Positions 7,084-10,774 of a DNA stretch of 10,774 bases are shown here, one piece after another. The stretch comes from Sulfurimonas sp. GTDB taxonomy: Bacteria > Campylobacterota > Campylobacteria > Campylobacterales > Sulfurimonadaceae. Position 1 is the stretch's first letter. Each line of letters begins with the position of its first letter. Under the pieces are notes generated by a model. It did not search any database and was not told the DNA's origin. It was given only the letters and a program-made list of their open reading frames with translations. The stretch covers positions 1 through 10,774 of the forward strand of contig WFPU01000172.1 in the NCBI GenBank assembly GCA_015487435.1. The letters run 5' to 3'. Both the position numbers and the translations under genes were made by a program.

Positions 7084-7117
7084 TGGGGATTGGTATTATA
7101 TATTTTTTTGTTATAAT
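7084..7117 (+). promoter_or_regulatory. Promoter placed for a leaderless mRNA of the permease gene
   Basis: TGTTATAAT (7109-7117) is an extended -10 with perfect TATAAT at 7112-7117. TTGGTA (7090-7095) sits 16 bases upstream as a partial -35. Only six bases (TCTCTT) separate the -10 box from the ATG at 7124, so transcription should start at or next to the A of the ATG. No Shine-Dalgarno is present. The upstream TGGGGATTGGTATTAT (7084-7099) recurs at 10725-10740 on the other strand. Confidence 0.55.
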
Positions 7118-7123
7118 TCTCTT

Positions 7124-8080
7124 ATGTTAAACATCCTCAAAAAACTTTTCTATATAATTTTTATGTTATTTATTATTTCCATAATATCATTTTTAGCAAT
7201 TCATGCTGCACCAAATAGTTTTTTAAGTGCCGGAGAATTAAATCCAAATATGACAGATGAAGCTATTAAAGCCTTAAAAGCTGTATATGGACTTGATAAA
7301 CCACTTTTAGAGCAATATATTGACTGGGTAATAAATATATTTTCATTTAACTTTGGAATCTCTTTTGTAACAGGAGGAGATGTAGCAGATGAAATTTTAA
7401 AACGATTGCCAATTACGCTTATTATGAATTTTACAGCGCTAATTGTGGTATTTGTAATATCTCTTTATCTTGGTATAAAATCAGCCCTAAATTATGAAAA
7501 AAAAACAGATTATATAATTCGTCAAATCTCTTTAATCTCTTTTTCAATGCCATCATTTTATTTGGCACTTTTGTTTATAATATTTTTTGCATTAAATTTA
7601 GATATGTTCCCAATTGCAGGACTTCATTCTGTTGAGGAAAAAGTTGGATTTGAGTATTATACAGATATGGCTTGGCACTTGGTTTTACCAGTTGGAGTTA
7701 TGATATTTGTGGGGCTTGGAAGTATGATTATATATGTGCGTTCACTTACTTTAGAGATATTAAAGAGTGATTATTATTATTTTGCTCTCTCTCGTGGGCT
7801 TAGTAAATGCGAGCTACTTCGTTTCTTTATATTCCCAAATTTATTACCGCCAATAGTTACACTTCTAGGATTATCGTTGCCAGGGCTTATTGGTGGGAGT
7901 GTTATTTTAGAGTCAATTTTTGCAATTGATGGAATGGGTCAACTCTTTTTTATCTCTGCATTAAGTAGAGATTATCCAATAATTATGGGTACATTAATGA
8001 TAACGGCATTTTTAACTTTAGTTGGAAATATGTTTGCGGATTTGATACTTTTAAAACTTAATCCTTATATGAAAAGATGA
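7124..8080 (+). CDS. DppB/OppB-type ABC transporter permease, apparently orphan
   Basis: 318 residues from the ATG at 7124; the frame also opens at a TTG at 7073, but those 17 extra codons cover the promoter and are not family-like. It is an inner-membrane permease of the peptide/nickel (BPD type 1) group: N-terminal helix KLFYIIFMLFIISIISFLAIHAAP, the family segment YGLDKPLLEQYIDW, four to five further helices, and the EAA loop FALSRGLSKCELLRFFIFPNLLPP that docks the ATPase, then LPGLIGGSVILESIF. Such permeases normally work as DppB-DppC heterodimers with ATPases DppD/F and a binding protein. None of these is adjacent: a porin gene precedes and an opposite-strand gene follows. Partners are presumably elsewhere. 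Substrate cannot be told from sequence. Confidence 0.88.
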   Translation: MLNILKKLFYIIFMLFIISIISFLAIHAAPNSFLSAGELNPNMTDEAIKALKAVYGLDKPLLEQYIDWVINIFSFNFGISFVTGGDVADEILKRLPITLIMNFTALIVVFVISLYLGIKSALNYEKKTDYIIRQISLISFSMPSFYLALLFIIFFALNLDMFPIAGLHSVEEKVGFEYYTDMAWHLVLPVGVMIFVGLGSMIIYVRSLTLEILKSDYYYFALSRGLSKCELLRFFIFPNLLPPIVTLLGLSLPGLIGGSVILESIFAIDGMGQLFFISALSRDYPIIMGTLMITAFLTLVGNMFADLILLKLNPYMKR

Positions 8081-8123
8081 TTAAGTTTAATGAAATGCAT
8101 ATTAGAAATATTTATCATATTTT

Positions 8124-8567
8124 TTAAACAACAGTATATGTCATATATTTAGTCTTCTGAGTTTGAGCTATGACATTTTGTTTTATTTTTGTAGATGAAG
8201 TTTTGGGATTATAGCTAACTTGAACTAACTTTTTTCCTTCTGATTTTAGATATTTTTCCACTGCAATATTATGAGGTTTGTCTCCCCAATCTTCTCCAAT
8301 CACAAAAATATCAATATTCAATTCTTTACAATTAGTTACATATTCAAGTTCATCATAAGATACAACAGCATCTACACATTTTAGAGCTTTTAGCATCTCC
8401 ATTCGTTGACTTAGAGGGATAACAGGAACATTAAGTTTGTAAGAATTTACAACTTCATCAGAAGCGACACCAACTACAAACTTATCACCCAATGTTTTAC
8501 AATATTCGAGCAAAGCTAAATGACCCACATGTAACAAATCAAAAGTACCAACAGTATATATAATCAT
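8124..8567 (-). CDS. Glycerol-3-phosphate cytidylyltransferase-like protein (TagD/GCT family)
   Basis: 147 residues, against ~130 for TagD; the extra length is a polar C-terminal tail. By family it would transfer CMP from CTP to a phospho-alcohol such as glycerol-3-phosphate, giving a CDP-alcohol. GTFDLLHVGH (7-16) has the HxGH nucleotide motif, SQRMEMLKALKCVDAVV (53-69) the R-x5-L segment, GEDWGDK (91-97) matches the GDDW of TagD, and KTSSTKIK (122-129) is the degenerate ISTT motif. Substrate is uncertain, since related enzymes use other phospho-alcohols or sugar phosphates. A strong Shine-Dalgarno AGGAGA (8580-8575) precedes the ATG by about eight bases. It diverges from a CDP-alcohol phosphatidyltransferase gene, and their promoters share an inverted repeat. 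It is convergent with the permease gene across 43 bases with no clear hairpin. Confidence 0.82.
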   Translation of the reverse strand: MIIYTVGTFDLLHVGHLALLEYCKTLGDKFVVGVASDEVVNSYKLNVPVIPLSQRMEMLKALKCVDAVVSYDELEYVTNCKELNIDIFVIGEDWGDKPHNIAVEKYLKSEGKKLVQVSYNPKTSSTKIKQNVIAQTQKTKYMTYTVV

Positions 8568-8589
8568 AATCTAATCTCCTTTAGTACAC

Positions 8590-8730
8590 AACTGACTTAA
8601 TACACTATATTTAATTGTTCAAAAACTCTTTTTATTGTGGTATTTAAAGCACAATAGAGCTAACAAATATTATTAAACTTAAAATGAGAGCATTAACTAT
8701 GGGGATACTATATAGTATATGAGGTCAGTT
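8590..8730. repeat. Divergent promoter region with 21-bp imperfect inverted arms
   Basis: The left arm (8590-8610) and right arm (8710-8730) are reverse complements at 18 of 21 positions. Read outward, each begins ATATAGT and ends GTCAGTT, so each arm offers the same -10-like TATAGT pointing at its gene: toward the cytidylyltransferase on the minus strand (8609-8604) and toward the phosphatidyltransferase on the plus strand (8711-8716). Between them TATTGTG (8633-8639) pairs with CACAATA (8650-8656). The right arm overlaps a perfect 14-bp palindrome, ATACTATATAGTAT (8705-8718). A small inverted-repeat mobile element is an alternative, but no clean target duplication is visible. Confidence 0.6.
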
Positions 8731-8746
8731 AGTAATATGATTTAGG

Positions 8747-8752
8747 TATAAT
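8747..8752 (+). promoter_or_regulatory. -10 box for the phosphatidyltransferase gene
   Basis: TTTAGGTATAATACC carries a perfect TATAAT with a T-rich upstream part, giving a start near 8759 and a ~58-base leader. It is a better sigma-70 box than the TATAGT in the right inverted arm 36 bases upstream; the arm would then sit around -35 to -50, an activator or operator position. Confidence 0.5.
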
Positions 8753-8816
8753 ACCACTCTTATGCTAAATACTTGCTACTATTTAAAATATACTTACCCC
8801 CAAAGGACTTCATTTT

Positions 8817-9473
8817 ATGTTAAAAAAAAACTCTACAACCATAGAGATACAACAACCTGCAATTTTATCTTATATTAAAGATCTACCAAATCTATTATCA
8901 CTTGCAGGATTAGCCTGTACATTACTTGCTATTTATTACTCTATTTTAGGTATCTACTCTATCGCAATGATTGGAATGGTATGGGCTGTTGCTTTTGACT
9001 GGGCGGATGGACTGGTTGCACGAAGACTTAAAGGACGAACTGCCACGGATGCAAAATTTGGAGGGCAACTTGATGTTGTGATAGATATAGTGAGTTATGG
9101 TGTAACTCCTGCCATCCTTCTTTTAAGTTATGGAAAATTCGAGCCTATATTTTTAGTTGGAGCATTTATTATGATGGGTGCTGCTGCAATAAGGTTAAGC
9201 TATTTTAGTACATACGGTTTAGCTGGTGGAACAAAATATACTGGACTAGCTCTGGATAACAATAGTTTGATACTCGTATCTGTGTTTTTACTAGAGGCTT
9301 TTGTGAGTACGGGAACTTTTACAATCATTTTATATATTAGTGGTGTAGGGCTTGCAATACTGAATGTGTCAGAGATTAAAACACCAAAACTTTCAGGAAA
9401 CCCTAGGAATGTCTGGCTTCTTGCGGCTTACACTTTAGGAATTACAGCTATCTATGGTTTAGGACTTATATGA
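8817..9473 (+). CDS. CDP-alcohol phosphatidyltransferase family protein (PssA-like)
   Basis: 218-residue integral membrane enzyme. The family signature DxxDGxxAR...GxxxDxxxD is complete: Asp61, Asp64-Gly65, Ala68-Arg69, Gly82, Asp86, Asp90. The following IVSYGVTPAILL resembles phosphatidylserine synthases (D-x-VSFGVAPA), which join CDP-diacylglycerol and serine at the inner membrane. Several hydrophobic helices follow (101-130, 150-215). A phosphatidylserine synthase is the best guess, but other CDP-alcohol users cannot be excluded. The neighbouring divergent gene encodes a CDP-alcohol-forming type of enzyme, so a shared lipid or envelope head-group pathway is possible. AAGGA (8803-8807) lies nine bases before the ATG. 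A long palindrome six bases after the stop probably ends the transcript. Confidence 0.85.
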   Translation: MLKKNSTTIEIQQPAILSYIKDLPNLLSLAGLACTLLAIYYSILGIYSIAMIGMVWAVAFDWADGLVARRLKGRTATDAKFGGQLDVVIDIVSYGVTPAILLLSYGKFEPIFLVGAFIMMGAAAIRLSYFSTYGLAGGTKYTGLALDNNSLILVSVFLLEAFVSTGTFTIILYISGVGLAILNVSEIKTPKLSGNPRNVWLLAAYTLGITAIYGLGLI

Positions 9474-9478
9474 AATTA

Positions 9479-9541
9479 TAGATTCTGGATCAAGTTCAGA
9501 ATGATGCCATGATGGTCATTCTGGGCTTGACCCAGAATCTA
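9479..9541. repeat. Extragenic palindromic repeat, copy 2 (long hairpin)
   Basis: The left unit (9481-9504, GATTCTGGATCAAG...) and right unit (9516-9539, ...CTTGACCCAGAATC) pair over 24 positions with one A-C mismatch and two G-U wobbles, extended by TA/TA to 9479 and 9541. The central CCATGATGG makes the palindrome almost complete. It lies between the phosphatidyltransferase stop and the nitroreductase, is followed by AGTTTATTATTT, and probably works as a terminator or mRNA-stabilising hairpin. Confidence 0.85.
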
Positions 9542-9586
9542 GTTTATTATTTAGACATGGTTTTCAATTAAAAAAAGGAAAAAAAG

Positions 9587-10222
9587 ATGAATAAAAAAGA
9601 AGAATTTTTAAAGATTATGGACTTTAGGCATGCCTGTAAATTGTTTGATGAAACTAAAAAGATAAGTGATGAAGATATGCACTATATTTTAGAGGTAGCA
9701 CGAAAATCTCCTAGTTCATTTGGTATGGAAGCATGGAAGTTTTTAGTAATTACAAATGATGAATTAAGAGAAAAATTAAGACCATTTTGTTGGAATCAGC
9801 CCCAAATTACAACCTGTTCACATTTAGTAATTGTTTTAGCTGGAATTAATACACTAAAAATAGAAAATGGGGTAGTTCAGTCGCAATTAATGCGTCGTAA
9901 CTTACCACAAGATAAATTAGATGCATTTATTGAACTTTACGCTTCACACCTTAGTGACACTTTAAGTAGTGATGAGAAAATATATCAATGGAGTGCAAGA
10001 CAAACTTACATAGCATCTGCAAATATGATGAATGCTGCTGCAGCTATTGGGATTGACTCTTGTCCGATAGAGGGATTTGAAAAAAATAATGTTGAAAAAG
10101 TTTTAGAGTTAGATACAACTAAATATCAAGTAGCAATGATACTGCCTTTTGGATATAGAGTAAATGAGCAATCTGAACAACTACGCTCAGAGTTTGAAAG
10201 TGTTGTGGAGTTTATTAAATAG
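9587..10222 (+). CDS. NAD(P)H-dependent nitroreductase family oxidoreductase (NfsB/RdxA-like)
   Basis: 211 residues, the normal length of the FMN-dependent, dimeric cytosolic nitroreductases. FRHACKLFD (13-21) is the N-terminal flavin-contact motif, SPSSFGMEAWKFLVI (41-55) the second, GIDSCPIEGF (155-164) and LPFGYR (186-191) the C-terminal ones; this pattern follows Helicobacter RdxA/FrxA and E. coli NfsB. The physiological substrate is unknown; relatives reduce nitroaromatics and quinones. AAGGA (9575-9579) lies seven bases before the ATG. It appears to be a single-gene unit between two palindromic repeats, and is convergent with the CHMI-like gene. Confidence 0.9.
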   Translation: MNKKEEFLKIMDFRHACKLFDETKKISDEDMHYILEVARKSPSSFGMEAWKFLVITNDELREKLRPFCWNQPQITTCSHLVIVLAGINTLKIENGVVQSQLMRRNLPQDKLDAFIELYASHLSDTLSSDEKIYQWSARQTYIASANMMNAAAAIGIDSCPIEGFEKNNVEKVLELDTTKYQVAMILPFGYRVNEQSEQLRSEFESVVEFIK

Positions 10223-10243
10223 ACTTCTTGCATAACCAAAAAA

Positions 10244-10327
10244 CTAGATTCCGTGTCAAGCACGGAATGACTATATACTCGAACTTTCGTCATTCTGAAC
10301 TTGCACCCCAAGGATATTTCCTATGGG
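10244..10327. repeat. Extragenic palindromic repeat, copy 3 (overlaps a coding sequence)
   Basis: Unit A has ATTCCGTG (10248-10255), loop TCAAG, CACGGAAT (10261-10268), a perfect 8-bp stem, between CTAG and GAC. Unit B, inverted, is partial: CGTCATTCTGAACTTG (10288-10303). It is joined to a second small hairpin in which AGGA (10311-10314) pairs with TCCT (10319-10322), and CCC pairs with GGG outside. Unit A sits in the gap between convergent genes as a likely bidirectional terminator; unit B lies in the 3' end of the minus-strand gene. Confidence 0.75.
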
Positions 10328-10693
10328 CATTGAAAATTGATAGTTTGGGTCAAGCATATTTTTATTGAAATAAGTTGCCCTCTCAAATTCAATCACATTA
10401 GTTCCAATATGGGGAACTGATGAAAACATCAAAGCTAAATCTTTAACTATCGTTTTGGATAAATTTGCTTTTTGTTCAATAGTTCTACCTTCCATAATAT
10501 TCGCAAATACATGAATAAAATCTTCTTTTTTAACACCTGTAGAATATTTCTTGAAAAAATTAACTCTTACCTTTACATCATTTTTATTAAATAGCTCAGT
10601 AGAAACAGCAGATGAATGGACTTGTTCAATTATTTCCTCTTCGGAATGTAATTTTAAAATACTTTGGGAACAATTTATCATGAAGTGAGGCAT
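10271..10693 (-). CDS. 5-carboxymethyl-2-hydroxymuconate isomerase (CHMI)-like tautomerase, with repeat-derived C-terminal tail
   Basis: 140 residues. The start MPHFMINCS leaves, after Met removal, the N-terminal Pro that is the catalytic base of the tautomerase superfamily, and the fold-length pattern (VRVNFFKKYSTG, DFIHVFANIMEGRTIEQKANLSKTIVKDL, IEFERATYFNKNML) matches the CHMI group (HpaF is ~126 residues). The real substrate is unknown; no aromatic-degradation genes are nearby. The family-like part ends near residue 120. Residues 122-140 (MPIGNILGVQVQNDESSSI) are translated from palindromic repeat DNA (10330-10274), so the original stop was probably lost by repeat insertion. AGGAG (10703-10699) lies five bases before the ATG, and TATAAT at 10720-10715 is a clear -10 box. 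Confidence 0.82.
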   Translation of the reverse strand: MPHFMINCSQSILKLHSEEEIIEQVHSSAVSTELFNKNDVKVRVNFFKKYSTGVKKEDFIHVFANIMEGRTIEQKANLSKTIVKDLALMFSSVPHIGTNVIEFERATYFNKNMLDPNYQFSMPIGNILGVQVQNDESSSI

Positions 10694-10714
10694 TATATCT
10701 CCTGTTTATTTTTG

Positions 10715-10720
10715 ATTATA
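10715..10720 (-). promoter_or_regulatory. -10 box for the CHMI-like gene
   Basis: On the minus strand TTAGCTATAATC holds a perfect TATAAT (10720-10715), placing the transcript start near 10708 just ahead of the AGGAG ribosome-binding site. The 16-mer TGGGGATTGGTATTAT lies four bases upstream (10740-10725). Confidence 0.55.
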
Positions 10721-10740
10721 GCTAATAATACCAATCCCCA

Positions 10741-10774
10741 TTAAAATATAAAAGCTTTAGCCTGTTCAATAATC
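10741..10774 (-). CDS. Possible 3' end of a minus-strand gene
   Basis: Reading in from the right edge on the minus strand, one frame gives IIEQAKAFIF followed by TAA (10743-10741), just before the CHMI promoter region. Position and residue make-up suit a gene end, but ten codons are too few to identify a family. Confidence 0.28.
   Translation of the reverse strand, partial: IIEQAKAFIF

Noticed and set aside
7073..7123. TTG start at 7073 for the permease
   Set aside because: The 17 extra codons overlap the TATAAT promoter, lack family similarity and a ribosome-binding site; ATG 7124 gives a normal N-terminus.
8590..8730. Miniature inverted-repeat transposable element
   Set aside because: No clean direct target duplication flanks the arms and the arms coincide with promoter-like boxes; kept only as an alternative.
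10126..10311. 61-codon minus-strand frame across the nitroreductase end and repeat copy 3
   Set aside because: Built from antisense nitroreductase and palindromic repeat sequence; overlaps the better-supported CHMI-like gene.

Overview
The window is AT-rich DNA with the gene content and order of a Campylobacterota (Epsilonproteobacteria) chromosome, probably a Sulfurimonas-like organism; the genus is inferred, not shown. Support comes from an ArsS-type histidine kinase with the HELKTPITKG box, the nadD/rsfS | gapA-pgk-tpiA arrangement, a short triose-phosphate isomerase, a TorF/Gcw_chp-type outer-membrane protein and an RdxA-like nitroreductase. Bases 1-19 are not genomic: they match the Tn5 mosaic-end adapter used in tagmentation libraries, so the left edge is a library or assembly end.

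Layout. 20-2288 (+): 3' part of an ArsS-like sensor kinase, then a membrane-anchored MltF-type lytic transglycosylase. 2299-2333: a bidirectional terminator between convergent genes. 2325-3119 (-): one open frame joining NadD (NAD synthesis) and RsfS (ribosome silencing), with an internal Shine-Dalgarno and TTG at the junction. 3183-6195 (+): lower-glycolysis/gluconeogenesis cluster gapA, pgk, tpiA. 6196-6382: a palindromic repeat and a 14-bp perfect dyad in front of a TorF-family porin-like gene (6383-7042). 7124-8080 (+): a lone DppB/OppB-type permease with a promoter placed for a leaderless mRNA. 8124-8567 (-) and 8817-9473 (+): divergent glycerol-3-phosphate-cytidylyltransferase-like and CDP-alcohol phosphatidyltransferase genes, separated by 249 bp whose inverted arms carry matching outward -10-like boxes. 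9587-10222 (+): nitroreductase. 10271-10693 (-): tautomerase-superfamily CHMI-like protein whose last ~19 residues are encoded by repeat DNA. A possible gene end on the minus strand touches the right edge.

Most of this is ordinary core metabolism. I see no CRISPR array, phage, toxin-antitoxin, defence locus, tRNA or rRNA. The most interesting signals are small scale: the NadD-RsfS fused frame with internal start, a family of extragenic palindromes with conserved TCAAG loops and compensating stems at three gene ends (one captured into a coding sequence), the mirrored divergent promoter arms, the dyad before the porin, and -10 boxes lying almost on top of start codons. No gene stretch free of coding exceeds 300 bases; the longest gaps (8568-8816, 6196-6382) are described as features.
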